The position numbers and the translations under genes were made by a program. Shown one piece after another: positions 9,014 through 18,244 of a stretch of 37,316 nucleotides of DNA. Source of the stretch: Novosphingobium sp. (lineage in GTDB: Bacteria > Pseudomonadota > Alphaproteobacteria > Sphingomonadales > Sphingomonadaceae); assembly GCF_027486195.1 (NCBI RefSeq), contig NZ_JAIXPP010000027.1, positions 1 through 37,316 of the forward strand, in the 5' to 3' direction. Position 1 is the first letter of the stretch. Each line of letters begins with the position of its first letter. The notes under the pieces were generated by a model. It saw nothing but the letters and a program-made list of their open reading frames with translations, was not told the origin of the DNA and ran no database searches.

Positions 9014-9319
9014 CCTTTTGCGATGTCTGAATTGAAACCGGCAGGTTCGTCGCAGGATGTTGTTGCAGGATTGTGTGAATTTAATGGACCGCACCTCAGA
9101 TACTACTACATTTCCATCTTAGAACTACTCAATTTCAGATTGGAGTGACGAAAAGTGATGTGTCACTTCAAATTCAATGAGTTAATCCCCAGAGAAGATT
9201 CGGCTCCGGTCGAATACTCGCCAGCTTTCGTTGCCAATGATGCCGATTATTACTTGGAACTTGTTTAAAATCTTAAAACGACGCGCACTCGCATCGCACA
9301 CATAGCATGTGAAAGCCTT
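9014..9319. promoter_or_regulatory. Intergenic region before the LysR gene
   Basis: About 306 bases with no gene seen. It contains a small inverted repeat AAGTGA-TGTG-TCACTT at 9153-9168 and an A+T-rich stretch before 9300 that probably carries the LysR promoter. No clear T-N11-A LysR operator was fixed by eye. Confidence 0.35.
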
Positions 9320-10216
9320 ATGCCGATTGACATCCGACAACTCCAGTATGCGATCATGACCGCTGATAGCCAGAGCTTCGCCCGAGCGGCTGCAAGGTTG
9401 AACATGAAGCAGTCCACCCTGAGCAGGAAGGTCAGGGATATGGAGATACGGCTTGGCATTAAACTATTCGAACGAACCACGCGCGGTGCCGAAGTTACCG
9501 AGAATGGGAAGCCCTTTATTGAGCAAGCCCGCAGAATCGTCACCGACGTCGAAAATCTCCAGACTACCGCGCGCAATGTTAGTTACGGACTACAAGGGCG
9601 GCTCGCAGTCGGCTATTGCTCGTCGCTGATGTCGGGCAATCTTAAGCTGGCTTTTACGGAATATTTGACCAAATTCTCGGAAGTTCAGTTCGATGGGATC
9701 GAAGGAAGTCCTGAAAAAATTATCCATCGCCTGCAATCGCAAACAATGGACATCGCCGTTGCGCCGATCGGCCTGAGTGAACCGGGGCTCACATCGAAGC
9801 AGCTCTGGTCCGAGCGTCTGTTTGTGGCATTGCTCGAAGACAGCGCCGTTCTCGAAAAGGAACGCATCTACTGGCAGGATTTGCGCCGCGAAGTGTTTGT
9901 GGTTTCCAGCAACGGCCTCGGTCCGATCTTAGGCAACCTCATCTCCGCGCGCCTTACCGAACAAGGGTTCAGGCCTGCAGTGATCTACCAGGACACGACA
10001 CAGGAAAGTGTGTTCAGCATGATCGCCGCAAAGCGCTTCATCTCAATTGCAACAGAAGCGTCACAAGGGGTTCCCTGGCAAGACTTGCATTTTCGTGAGA
10101 TTTACGATGCGAACGGACCGACCCGTCTCGAATTTGCCTTGTATTGGCGCGACGACAACCAAAATCCGGCATTGAAGCGTTTCGTCAAACTGATTGAGGA
10201 ACGCTATCCTGGCTGA
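9320..10216 (+). CDS. LysR-family transcriptional regulator
   Basis: 298-residue LysR-type regulator. The N-terminal winged helix is clear: DIRQLQYAIMTADSQSFARA, then AAARLNMKQSTLSRKVRDME and IRLGIKLFERTTRGAEVTENG. A linker helix and a periplasmic-binding-like effector domain follow (DIAVAPIGLSEPGLTSKQLW). It is the last gene of the catabolic cluster and in the same direction as pcaIJ, so it probably senses a pathway intermediate and activates one or more of the cluster promoters; this is inference from position. Its last 13 bases overlap the convergent DUF2274 gene, marking a very tight junction between cargo and transfer modules. Confidence 0.9.
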   Translation: MPIDIRQLQYAIMTADSQSFARAAARLNMKQSTLSRKVRDMEIRLGIKLFERTTRGAEVTENGKPFIEQARRIVTDVENLQTTARNVSYGLQGRLAVGYCSSLMSGNLKLAFTEYLTKFSEVQFDGIEGSPEKIIHRLQSQTMDIAVAPIGLSEPGLTSKQLWSERLFVALLEDSAVLEKERIYWQDLRREVFVVSSNGLGPILGNLISARLTEQGFRPAVIYQDTTQESVFSMIAAKRFISIATEASQGVPWQDLHFREIYDANGPTRLEFALYWRDDNQNPALKRFVKLIEERYPG

Positions 10217-10428
10217 GCCGCGTGCCGCCGTTTCGAGTAGCTTCGGTCGGTCGCGATAAAACGCTCGATCATCGGCGGGATCAGTCGTTCGGGCGGTGGA
10301 GCGCCGTTCGCCTCGCCATCATTCATTGCCACAGCATAGGCCAGCAGTTCGCGGTGCAGCCGAGCCGGCAACTCTACGGTAATGCGTAGAGGCTTTTCGT
10401 CAGTCAAATCAGACAGTCTCGTCATCAT
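10204..10428 (-). CDS. DUF2274 protein of trb operon
   Basis: 74-residue protein matching the small DUF2274 proteins regularly encoded immediately after trbI in alphaproteobacterial conjugative elements. The core reads LRITVELPARLHRELLAYAVAMN, resembling a ribbon-helix-helix-like segment, then PPERLIPPMIERFIATDR. The start ATG at 10426-10428 (or a second ATG at 10423-10425) overlaps the trbI stop. The role is unknown; position as last gene of the operon suggests an accessory or regulatory function in transfer. Confidence 0.8.
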   Translation of the reverse strand: MMTRLSDLTDEKPLRITVELPARLHRELLAYAVAMNDGEANGAPPPERLIPPMIERFIATDRSYSKRRHAAQPG

Positions 10429-11630
10429 TCCGCTCCAAGCACCAAATCGCGCGTCACCAGCACCCGCACCGGAAATCCGGGGCGGATGGTTATGGTCGGC
10501 TTGATATTGAGCTCGCGGCTTACGACCTGTTCGCCCGCGCGGGCGACACTGTCCTGCGTTCCGCGCCGGATCGCGCGAGTAAGGTCGCTGTCATTGCCGG
10601 CACCAGCTTCCGAGCCCGCGTCCAGCAAGGTTGAGACCAGCGCTGCCTTGAACACGCCGCCCCAGTGGTAGTCAGTGCCGTCCTGCAGTCCGGCGAACCC
10701 GCGTGGATCGGCCGCGGGCTGTCGTTCAAGTACGATCGAGCGGCCATCAGGGAGGATCAGCCGGTTCCAGGCGAGCAGCACCCGGCTCTGTCCATAGGCG
10801 ACATCGGCATCATATTCGCCAATGAGACGTGACCCCTGCGGGATCAGCAGTATGCGCCCGGTCGGGCTGTCGTAAACATTCTGGGTGACCTGCGCGGTGA
10901 CGAGACCGGGCAAATCGGAGCGGATGCCTGTGATGAGTGCGGCCGGGATGATCGATCCGGCCTGTACGACATTCGGTGAGGCGAGGCCGGACAGCCGTTC
11001 GCTCGACACTGTGCGCCGATCGCTGGCGCGGTCGAGGAATGCCCGCTGCCGATCAGTATCGGTCTTGGAACCATATTGCGCCGCAGTCGGAGCCGCTGCA
11101 CCGTCGGCCATAGTCGGCATCGCAGCTCTGCCAGTTCCAGCAGTGCCCGCTGATCCGCCAAAGAACAGTCGGCTCCCCCGCACCGCTTCGCGCTCCTGCA
11201 AGGCGCGCTGGCGCGCGGCTTCGGCTGCATTGGCGGCAGGATTTACTGTCGGCGTTCCAACTGGAGGTAGCGCCGCTACATCGCCGCGCCGCTGCGCGTC
11301 GAGGATCGGTTTACCGAGATCTCCGGGGAGCGCTGGTCCAAGCTTGGGCACCTGTCCATAGTCCTTGGGAGCACCGGCCAGGGTATCAGCAACTGCCGTA
11401 CTGCCAGTGTTGTAGAGCTCGTCACCCCCCTTGTGGGTCTGCGGCTGCAGTGCATAGATCAGCGCGCCGCCGATGAAAGCAATGCCGCTGGCTGAGGCGA
11501 TCCCGATGGCCTTGCGCGACAAACGCATGACCCGCGGCGCATCGCCGCGCAGCTTCAAGGCGCTCGCGGGATCTGCCAGTGGCGCTCCGAAGCGCTCATC
11601 GGTGCCAATTTCAATGTCCGTATCGGTCAT
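10425..11630 (-). CDS. trbI: Conjugal transfer protein TrbI (VirB10-like)
   Basis: 401-residue TrbI/VirB10, an inner-membrane protein spanning the periplasm to form the type IV secretion core complex with TrbG. An N-terminal cytoplasmic segment is followed by one transmembrane helix (IGIASASGIAFIGGALIYAL), a Pro/Ala-rich linker and a C-terminal beta-barrel domain with AGSIIPAALITGIRSDLPG, QNVYDSPTGRILLIPQGSRL and RPGFPVRVLVTRDLVL. The open frame extends far upstream in a nonsense context; the ATG at 11630 is chosen because it overlaps the trbG stop (ATGA) and gives the family length. Confidence 0.93.
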   Translation of the reverse strand: MTDTDIEIGTDERFGAPLADPASALKLRGDAPRVMRLSRKAIGIASASGIAFIGGALIYALQPQTHKGGDELYNTGSTAVADTLAGAPKDYGQVPKLGPALPGDLGKPILDAQRRGDVAALPPVGTPTVNPAANAAEAARQRALQEREAVRGSRLFFGGSAGTAGTGRAAMPTMADGAAAPTAAQYGSKTDTDRQRAFLDRASDRRTVSSERLSGLASPNVVQAGSIIPAALITGIRSDLPGLVTAQVTQNVYDSPTGRILLIPQGSRLIGEYDADVAYGQSRVLLAWNRLILPDGRSIVLERQPAADPRGFAGLQDGTDYHWGGVFKAALVSTLLDAGSEAGAGNDSDLTRAIRRGTQDSVARAGEQVVSRELNIKPTITIRPGFPVRVLVTRDLVLGAE

Positions 11631-12649
11631 GCCCGCCCCCTGCGCTGGACGACGATCCGCACTTTGTCCTGCCCCTTGCGTCCGCCTAGCCGCAGCTCGG
11701 CCGCGCCAAACAGCCGGTCGACGATCATGTAGCGGCCCGCGACCCGGTAGTTGACCAGTTCGGCTTCGCCCTTGGCACCGATCACGAACAGCGGCGGCAG
11801 CTCGCCTTGCGCTACGCTTTCCGGAAACTCGATGTAGACCCGGACGCCGTCGTCGAACGCACGCAAGGGACGCCAATCGGGCTTGTCGCCTTCGATCCCA
11901 TAGCGGAAGTTGAGCGCGGCAAGGTCCATGCCCGCCGCAATCGGCACGGTCCGTTCCGCTTCGGCGTGCGCCTGACGGAGCGCGATCAGCTGGTCCTGCG
12001 GATAGGTCCACGAGATCGAGGCCATGTAGACCGACGGATTGGCCCTGAGCTCGAGATGATAGGTGCGCCGGTCGGTGTTGATCACGATGTTGGTCGCGAT
12101 GTCGGGGCGGATCGGCTTGACCAGGATATGCACCCGCGCTGCCGAACCGATTCCGCTGACGGTGTCGCCGATCATCCAGCGCACCGTGTCGCCAGCGGCA
12201 ACTGGACCTGAGCCGACGAGTTGCTCGCCTTCCTGCAGCGCGATGTCGGTCACCTGGCCGGGCTTGGCGTAGATCTGATAGAGCGCCCCTTCGGTGTAGG
12301 GAAACACCTGGATCGCGTTGACGAACCCGGTGCGCTCGGGCTGGATGCGCGCTGCCTCCATCGCCGCTCCCACCCGGTCCTGCAAAGTGGGGCGACTTTG
12401 CGGAGGGCGGGAGCGGCCCGCGGCGTGGGGAGGGAGGCGCCGCGGAAGAGATTGGAGTTGGCCGGGGAGCGGCAGTGGCACCGGGATGGCCACAATGGTC
12501 CCTGCGGAGGGGGTCGTCTGTGCGACCTCGTTGGGGAGCACAGGCGATGCGGGCTGGTCCTTGGCCCACGTAACTGAGGAGAGGGCAGCGCTGCTGACGA
12601 GCATCGCAAGGGTGAAAGCGCGCCGGGCGCGATATTGGGTGCTGATCAT
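11627..12649 (-). CDS. trbG: Conjugal transfer protein TrbG (VirB9-like)
   Basis: 340-residue TrbG/VirB9 outer core-complex protein. A signal peptide (FTLAMLVSSAALSSVTWA) leads into a Pro-rich linker, then the conserved N-lobe VFPYTEGALYQIYAKPGQVTDIALQ split here by its known strands, and the C-lobe LNFRYGIEGDKPDWRPLRAF with FVIGAKGEAELVNYR. It interacts with TrbI and the channel at the outer membrane. Start and stop overlap trbF and trbI respectively, so all are one transcript. Confidence 0.92.
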   Translation of the reverse strand: MISTQYRARRAFTLAMLVSSAALSSVTWAKDQPASPVLPNEVAQTTPSAGTIVAIPVPLPLPGQLQSLPRRLPPHAAGRSRPPQSRPTLQDRVGAAMEAARIQPERTGFVNAIQVFPYTEGALYQIYAKPGQVTDIALQEGEQLVGSGPVAAGDTVRWMIGDTVSGIGSAARVHILVKPIRPDIATNIVINTDRRTYHLELRANPSVYMASISWTYPQDQLIALRQAHAEAERTVPIAAGMDLAALNFRYGIEGDKPDWRPLRAFDDGVRVYIEFPESVAQGELPPLFVIGAKGEAELVNYRVAGRYMIVDRLFGAAELRLGGRKGQDKVRIVVQRRGRA

Positions 12650-13329
12650 GATCCGAGTTCCTTCGACCAGTTGATGGCGTTGACGAAAATGCCGAGCGGG
12701 TTCTTGCGCAGGGCATCGGGAGTTCGCGGCGGCAGGACGACCGTGGTCAGAATCGCCGTCCAGCGGCTCGTCTCGGCCAGACTTCCGTCACGGTATCGAC
12801 GTTCGACCCAGGCGACGCGAAAGCTGGTCGGCGAAGCACGGATGACGCTGGTGACATCGACCCCGACCTGTTCCTTGCCGATCAGGGCGAACGGGTCGTT
12901 GGTGCGGGCATAGTCGTTGAGCGCGAGCGCACCCTTGTCAGTGGCGAAATCGTAGGCGCGCAGCCAGTTTTGACGCACGATGATCGGATCCTCGGGGATC
13001 GAACGGACCTGCTCGATGAACCGCGCGAGGTGGAACGCGACCTGCGGGTCACTCGGCGCATAGGCCGCATCTGCCGGGGCGACGGCCTGTGCTTCACCCA
13101 GCTTGTCGACCTGCACGACCCAGGGAACGATGCTGCCGCGCGCGCCTTGCCAGATGATCCCGCCGGTCAGGCAGGTCGACAGACCAAGCGCGCCGAAGAA
13201 CGCGAGCCGCCAACTGCGTGCCTGGACGCGGGCCGAGCCGATCCGGTCATCCCATACCTGCGCAGCGCGCTGGTAGGGCGTTTCGGGTTCAGGGGTTTTG
13301 CCGTAGCGGATCGTTGGGCGTCGAAACAT
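12646..13329 (-). CDS. trbF: Conjugal transfer protein TrbF (VirB8-like)
   Basis: 227-residue bitopic inner-membrane assembly factor of the type IV secretion system. The N-terminal PETPYQRAAQVWDDRIGSA motif is typical of TrbF, followed by one transmembrane helix (AFFGALGLSTCLTGGIIW) and a periplasmic NTF2-like VirB8 domain ending FVNAINWSKELGS. Its stop overlaps the trbG start and it begins 3 bases after trbL ends, as in the usual trb order. Confidence 0.92.
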   Translation of the reverse strand: MFRRPTIRYGKTPEPETPYQRAAQVWDDRIGSARVQARSWRLAFFGALGLSTCLTGGIIWQGARGSIVPWVVQVDKLGEAQAVAPADAAYAPSDPQVAFHLARFIEQVRSIPEDPIIVRQNWLRAYDFATDKGALALNDYARTNDPFALIGKEQVGVDVTSVIRASPTSFRVAWVERRYRDGSLAETSRWTAILTTVVLPPRTPDALRKNPLGIFVNAINWSKELGS

Positions 13330-13332
13330 GCG

Positions 13333-14649
13333 TCAGTCCTTTTCCGAAGTATCGATGGAGGCACCGCCGCCATGGCTGTCGCCGGCCTTCAATGTGTGGG
13401 CGGCGAGCGTGGCGCTGTGGGTGATGGTCTGGCGGTCCTTCATCGCCTTGGCCCAGGCCGGTTGGCCCTGGTCGGGTTCGGCAGGCGGCGGGGCCGGTGT
13501 GTTGGGGCCAGGCGCAATCGTGCCGCCCGTGTTGGTGACGGCCGTGCGGCTGCCGTCGCGGAAAGACTGCTTCATGCTGTCGCCAGCCTTGCGCAGCGGC
13601 GAGGTCGCGGCGCCGACTGCGGCGTCGCCCACCGCCGCCATTCCCGAGCCGACTGCGGACGCGCCGGATTTTCCGGCAGAGCCGAGTGCATAGGCCATGG
13701 TCGCGCCGCCAGCGGCACGAGAGGTGCCATGCGCGACGTTGGAAGCGGCACTGGCGACTGCGCCGCCTGCCATGCGGGCACCGGCTACCGCGCCTGCGGC
13801 GGCACCGCCCGCGAGGAGCGCGGTGCCGGCAGCAGCACCTGCGCCGAGCTGCGGTCCGCCCGAGACGATCCCGTTGGCAATGCCGGGGCCGAAGATGCCG
13901 AGGCCAAGTAGTGCGAGGCTTGCGAGCATGATCGATAGCGCATCCTCGATGGTCGGTTCGCCCGAAATCGCGCTGGTAAACTCGGAGAAGATGGTTGAGC
14001 CGATGCCGACGATAACCGCCAGCACCAGCACCTTGATGCCCGACGAGACGACATTGCCGAGCACGCGTTCGGCCATGAACGCAGTCTTGCCGAACAGGCC
14101 GAACGGGATGAGCACGAACCCGCACAGCGTGGTCAGCTTGAACTCAATGAGGGTGATGAACAGCTGGATCGAGAGGATGAAGAACGCGATGATCACCACC
14201 GCCCAGGCGACCAGCAAGATGACGATCTGCAGGAAGTTCTCGAAGAAGCTGACGAAGCCCATCAGGTCCGAAATGGAATCGAGGAGGGGGTGCGCGGCAT
14301 CGAGCCCTACCTGCGCGACACGGCCAGGTTGCAACAGTTCGGCAGTCGAAAAGCCCGTCCCGCTGGCCTTGAGGCCAAGCCCGGCGAAGCTCTCGAAGAC
14401 GATGCGGGCGAGGTTGTTCCAGTTGCCGATGATGTAAGCGAACACACCGACGAACAGCGTCTTCTTGACCAGGCGGGCGATGACATCGTCGCCCTCGCCC
14501 CACGTCCAGAACAATGCGGCCAGCGTCACATCGATCACGATCAGCGTCGTCGCGATGAACGCGACCTCGCCGTGAAGCAGCCCGAAGCCGCTGTCGATGT
14601 AGCGCGAGAAGATGTCGAGGAAGCGGTCGACGACGCCGGTGCCACCCAT
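13333..14649 (-). CDS. trbL: P-type conjugative transfer protein TrbL (VirB6-like)
   Basis: 438-residue polytopic inner-membrane channel component. It begins with the TrbL hallmark VVDRFLDIFSRYIDSGFGLL, has five or more hydrophobic segments through residue 270, including FFILSIQLFITLIEFKLTTL, then an Ala/Gly-rich segment and a Pro-rich cytoplasmic tail. Length and low-complexity tail are normal for the family. It lies one base from the trbK-type gene. Confidence 0.92.
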   Translation of the reverse strand: MGGTGVVDRFLDIFSRYIDSGFGLLHGEVAFIATTLIVIDVTLAALFWTWGEGDDVIARLVKKTLFVGVFAYIIGNWNNLARIVFESFAGLGLKASGTGFSTAELLQPGRVAQVGLDAAHPLLDSISDLMGFVSFFENFLQIVILLVAWAVVIIAFFILSIQLFITLIEFKLTTLCGFVLIPFGLFGKTAFMAERVLGNVVSSGIKVLVLAVIVGIGSTIFSEFTSAISGEPTIEDALSIMLASLALLGLGIFGPGIANGIVSGGPQLGAGAAAGTALLAGGAAAGAVAGARMAGGAVASAASNVAHGTSRAAGGATMAYALGSAGKSGASAVGSGMAAVGDAAVGAATSPLRKAGDSMKQSFRDGSRTAVTNTGGTIAPGPNTPAPPPAEPDQGQPAWAKAMKDRQTITHSATLAAHTLKAGDSHGGGASIDTSEKD

Positions 14650-14650
14650 G

Positions 14651-15001
14651 TCAGTGATCCTTTGCGGGCTGGGACTCGAAGGAGAATGGCTCGGCAGGCT
14701 CCGGCGCTTCGGATGCCTTTTCCGTTGCAGCTACTGCGCCACCGGGCTTGCCTGCGGTGCCGAGAAACCGCCGCCGCTTCTCGGCCCATGCCGCCCGGCA
14801 GACCGGCGATTCCAGCGCCTGCTCGCCCCGCGCCCCGCAATCCCGCAGCGTCGCAGCAAGCGGATCGCCTTCGGGTTCGGCGACCGTGACCACTTCGGGC
14901 AGCGGGACCTTGCGCTCTTCGCGCAGCTGGAGCGCGGTCATGGTCAGCGCCACGGCCACGAAGGCCCCGGCCCCGATCCGCGCGAAGAGCTTGGTGTCCA
15001 T
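14651..15001 (-). CDS. Putative entry exclusion protein TrbK-alt
   Basis: 116-residue protein between trbJ and trbL, the usual place of entry-exclusion genes. An N-terminal membrane anchor (GAGAFVAVALTMTALQLRE) precedes the conserved LRDCGARGEQALESPVC and RAAWAEKRRRFLG segments of the TrbK-alt family. Proteins of this family are thought to block uptake of a second copy of the same element by the host cell; this is from family knowledge, mainly synteny. No lipobox is seen, unlike RP4 TrbK. Confidence 0.85.
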   Translation of the reverse strand: MDTKLFARIGAGAFVAVALTMTALQLREERKVPLPEVVTVAEPEGDPLAATLRDCGARGEQALESPVCRAAWAEKRRRFLGTAGKPGGAVAATEKASEAPEPAEPFSFESQPAKDH

Positions 15002-15004
15002 GTG

Positions 15005-15760
15005 TCAGTTCCGGAACATCTGGACCGTGGTCGCGACATAGCCGCGGCCGGGAGCGAGAAAGCGGCGCAGCTGTTCGCGGGCCTGCGCTTTGGCCGCCGC
15101 GCTGCTGGCGGCATCAAGCGTCTGCGCCCGGCCGAGCGAGGTGACGCTCGCGATGAGGTCAGCGAGTTGCTGCGACTGTACCGCGAGCAGCTGGTTGCCG
15201 GCCTGAGCGGCCTGCAGCGCGCCGGTCGCCGACTGGCTCGCGGTGACGAGATCGGTCACCGCGCTCCGCGTGCCCTCGATGTTGGCGACGGCGCCGGCCT
15301 GGACTTTGAGCGCGTCCTCAAACGCCGCGACGCTGTTCTGCCAGCGGCTCTCCGCGCCCTGCACCATCGCGGCCTGCGGCGCGGTCAGGTCCATCGCCTT
15401 GTACTGGCGCGAGAACTCGCTCTGGATCTGCTGGACATTGTACGCCATCCGCTGCGCCTGGCCGAGAAGCTGCTGGGTCTGCTGGATCTGCTGCTGGAGT
15501 GGGGCGAGCACGCTGGTCGGCAAGCTCGCAAGATTGCGCGCCTCGTTGATCAGCGAGGTCGCTTGGTTCCGCAGCTGCCGGATCTGATTGTTGATCTGCT
15601 CGAGCGTGCGCGCCGCAGTGAGCACGTTCTGCGCATAGTTCGAGGGATCGTAGACGATCCCGCCGAACTGGGCATAGGCGGGCGCCGAGACCAGCGCTGT
15701 TGCGGTCAGCGACAGGATCGCGGCACCGGCGACCAACGCCCGGCGAAAAGAAGATTTCAT
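15005..15760 (-). CDS. trbJ: P-type conjugative transfer protein TrbJ (VirB5-like)
   Basis: 251-residue exported pilus-associated protein. The signal peptide ends SAPAYA, followed by the family motif GGIVYDPSNYAQNVLTA and long Gln-rich amphipathic helices (QLRNQATSLINEARNLA). The C-terminus GRGYVATTVQMFRN is typical. An AAGGAG ribosome site sits inside the last codons of trbE, showing coupling. TrbJ is thought to be a minor pilus tip component. Confidence 0.92.
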   Translation of the reverse strand: MKSSFRRALVAGAAILSLTATALVSAPAYAQFGGIVYDPSNYAQNVLTAARTLEQINNQIRQLRNQATSLINEARNLASLPTSVLAPLQQQIQQTQQLLGQAQRMAYNVQQIQSEFSRQYKAMDLTAPQAAMVQGAESRWQNSVAAFEDALKVQAGAVANIEGTRSAVTDLVTASQSATGALQAAQAGNQLLAVQSQQLADLIASVTSLGRAQTLDAASSAAAKAQAREQLRRFLAPGRGYVATTVQMFRN

Positions 15761-15765
15761 GGGGA

Positions 15766-18240
15766 CTACTCCTTGGGTTGGCCCGCAGCGTGGCTGCGGA
15801 CAGGGGGGATTGGTTGGGGAAGCATGTCGGCAGGGAGCATGTCAGCGGCCCAGGCAAGGCCGCGATGGCGCAGCCAGGCCGCAGCAAAGCCGGAGTTGCC
15901 ATGCGCATCGGTCAGTTCACCGATCGCCAGCTGGTCGGTCTTCGACGAGGTCGCGGTGAACGCGAGCGCGACTTCGCCGAGACCCAATTCGAACAGGCGG
16001 TTGCCGCGTGCCGACTGGCAGTAATAATCACGCTTGGGTGAGGCGCGCGCGACGATCTCGATCTGGCGATCGTTGAGGCCGAACCGGCGATAGATCGACA
16101 GGATCTGGGGCTCGACCGCTCGCTCGTTGGGCAGGAAAATGCGGGTCGGACAGCTCTCGATGATCGCAGGGGCAATCGCGCTGGTCTCGATATCCGCGAG
16201 GCTCTGGGTTGCGAAGACCACGCTGGCGTTCTTCTTGCGCAACGTCTTCAGCCACTCACGCAGCTGCGCGGCGAAGGCGGATTGATCGAGCACCAGCCAG
16301 CCCTCGTCGATGATGATCATCGTCGGCGATCCGTCGAGCCGCCCTTCGATGCGGTGGAAAAGGTAGGAAAGCACTGCTGGTGCGGCTGCGGAACCGGTCA
16401 GTCCCTCCGTCTCAAAGGCCTGGAAGCTCGCTTCGCCCAGATGCTCGGCTTCGGCATCGAGCAGCCGACCGAACGGACCGCCGATGCAATAGGGTGCAAG
16501 AGCCTGCTTCAGTGCCTGGCTTTGGAGCAGCACCGCGAGCCCGGTCAGGGTGCGCTCGACGATCGGTGCCGTGCTGAGCGAAGTCAGCGCGGACCAGAGA
16601 TGCTCCTTCGTCACCGGATCAACCGTGACGCCTTCGGAAGCGAGGATCGCCTGGAGCCATTCCGCTGCCCAGTTGCGCTCGGCAGGCTCGTTGATCCGCG
16701 CGAGCGGCTGCAACATCACTGCGCCAAGACCGTCATCGGCCAGACTGGTTCCGAGATCTTGCCAGTCGCCGCCACAGGCGAGCGCGGCAGCACGGATCGA
16801 ACCGCCGAAATCGAACGCGAAGACTTGGGCGCGCTCGTAGCGGCGGAACTGCAGCGCCATCAGTGCGAGCAGGACCGATTTGCCCGCGCCGGTCGGCCCG
16901 ACGATCACCGTATGGCCGACATCGCCGACATGGAGCGAGAACCGGAACGGGGTCGAACCTTCGGTCCGTGCATAGAACAATGGGGCGGCGTTGAAGTGAT
17001 CGTCCCGTTCCGGCCCGGCCCACACCGCCGACAGCGGAATCATGTGGGCAAGGTTGAGCGTCGAAATCGGGGGTTGGCGGACGTTGGCGTAAACGTGTCC
17101 CGGCAGTGAACCGAGCCAGGCTTCTACTCCGTTCATGCCCTCCACGATCACCGTGAAGTCGCGGCCTTGGATCACCTTCTCGACGAGGCGCAGCTTCTCG
17201 GCGGCGAGCGCGGGGTCTTCGTCCCACACCGTCACGGTCGCCGTCACATAGGCTTGGCCGACATGATCGGCGCCAAGCTCTTGCAGCGCGGCGTCGGCAT
17301 CGGCAGCCTTGTTCGAGGCATCGCTGTCGAGCAGCGTCGAGGCCTCGTTGGTCATCACCTCCTTGAGGATTGCAGCGACTGATTTGCGCTTGGCGAACCA
17401 TTGCCGACGGATCTTTCCGAGCAGCTTAGTTGCGTCGGTCTTGTCGAGCATCACGGCGCGGGTCGACCAGCGATAGGCGAAGGCGAGCCGGTTGAGCTCA
17501 TCGAGCAGGCCGGGGAAGGTCGCGCTCGGGAAACCGATGACGGTCAGCGTGCGCAGGTGAGCTCGGCCGAGCATCGGTTCGAGCCCACCGGTCAGGGGTT
17601 CGTCGGCCAGTAGCGCGTCGAGATGCATCGGGGTCTCGGGAACGCGGACGCGGTGGTTCCGCGTCGAGATGCAGTTGTGGAGGTAGGTCAGCGTTTCGCT
17701 GTCATCGAGCCACCGTGCTTCGGGGACGAAGCCTTCGATCAGACGCAGCAGCCGGTCGGTGCGGTCGATGAAGAGATCAAGCAGTTCCTTGGGATTGATC
17801 CCCTTCTCGGCCTTGCCCTCGTAGAGCCAGCGCTCGGCGCGGGCGGCGTCTTCGACCGGCGGCATCCACATCAGCGTGAGGAAATAGCCGCTCTCAAAAT
17901 GCGCGCCTTCCTCGGCGAACTGGGCCGCGCGTTCGCGCTCGACCAGTGCCGATGCCGGATCAGGGAAATTGCTGTCCGGGTAGTCCTGCGCCGGGCGGCG
18001 GACCGCCTCGACGAAGATCGCCCAGCCAGAGCCGAGACGACGCAGCGCGCTGTTGAGCCGGGCAGTCGTAGCGATCAGCTCGGAAGGCGTGGCGCTATCC
18101 AGATCCGGACCGCGGAAACGTGCCGAGCGCTGGAAGCTCCCATCCTTGTTGAGCACCACTCCCGGCGCAACTAGGGCCGCCCAAGGGAGGAAGTCGGCAA
18201 GCCGGTCGACCTTGTTCCGGTATTCGCGAAGCGAGAGCAT
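15766..18240 (-). CDS. trbE: Conjugal transfer ATPase TrbE (VirB4-like)
   Basis: 824-residue type IV secretion ATPase that energises pilus assembly and transfer. The N-terminal CagE/TrbE/VirB domain contains LREYRNKVDRLADFLPWAAL, the Walker A VGPTGAGKS is near residue 450, the Walker B TMIIIDEGW near residue 643, and the RKKNASVVFATQSLADI sensor segment follows. Length is normal and all motifs are intact. It is in the middle of the trb operon, 4 bases downstream of trbD. Confidence 0.95.
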   Translation of the reverse strand: MLSLREYRNKVDRLADFLPWAALVAPGVVLNKDGSFQRSARFRGPDLDSATPSELIATTARLNSALRRLGSGWAIFVEAVRRPAQDYPDSNFPDPASALVERERAAQFAEEGAHFESGYFLTLMWMPPVEDAARAERWLYEGKAEKGINPKELLDLFIDRTDRLLRLIEGFVPEARWLDDSETLTYLHNCISTRNHRVRVPETPMHLDALLADEPLTGGLEPMLGRAHLRTLTVIGFPSATFPGLLDELNRLAFAYRWSTRAVMLDKTDATKLLGKIRRQWFAKRKSVAAILKEVMTNEASTLLDSDASNKAADADAALQELGADHVGQAYVTATVTVWDEDPALAAEKLRLVEKVIQGRDFTVIVEGMNGVEAWLGSLPGHVYANVRQPPISTLNLAHMIPLSAVWAGPERDDHFNAAPLFYARTEGSTPFRFSLHVGDVGHTVIVGPTGAGKSVLLALMALQFRRYERAQVFAFDFGGSIRAAALACGGDWQDLGTSLADDGLGAVMLQPLARINEPAERNWAAEWLQAILASEGVTVDPVTKEHLWSALTSLSTAPIVERTLTGLAVLLQSQALKQALAPYCIGGPFGRLLDAEAEHLGEASFQAFETEGLTGSAAAPAVLSYLFHRIEGRLDGSPTMIIIDEGWLVLDQSAFAAQLREWLKTLRKKNASVVFATQSLADIETSAIAPAIIESCPTRIFLPNERAVEPQILSIYRRFGLNDRQIEIVARASPKRDYYCQSARGNRLFELGLGEVALAFTATSSKTDQLAIGELTDAHGNSGFAAAWLRHRGLAWAADMLPADMLPQPIPPVRSHAAGQPKE

Positions 18241-18244
18241 CGGC

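Noticed and set aside
11631..12716. Long upstream extension of the trbI reading frame on the minus strand (763 residues in all).
   Set aside because: It overlaps all of trbG, and its translation is Arg/Ala-rich without family features; the ATGA overlap start gives normal TrbI.
14612..16024. A 470-residue plus-strand open frame opposite trbL, trbK, trbJ and trbE.
   Set aside because: High GC leaves antisense frames open; the product has no recognisable domain and the minus-strand genes are certain.
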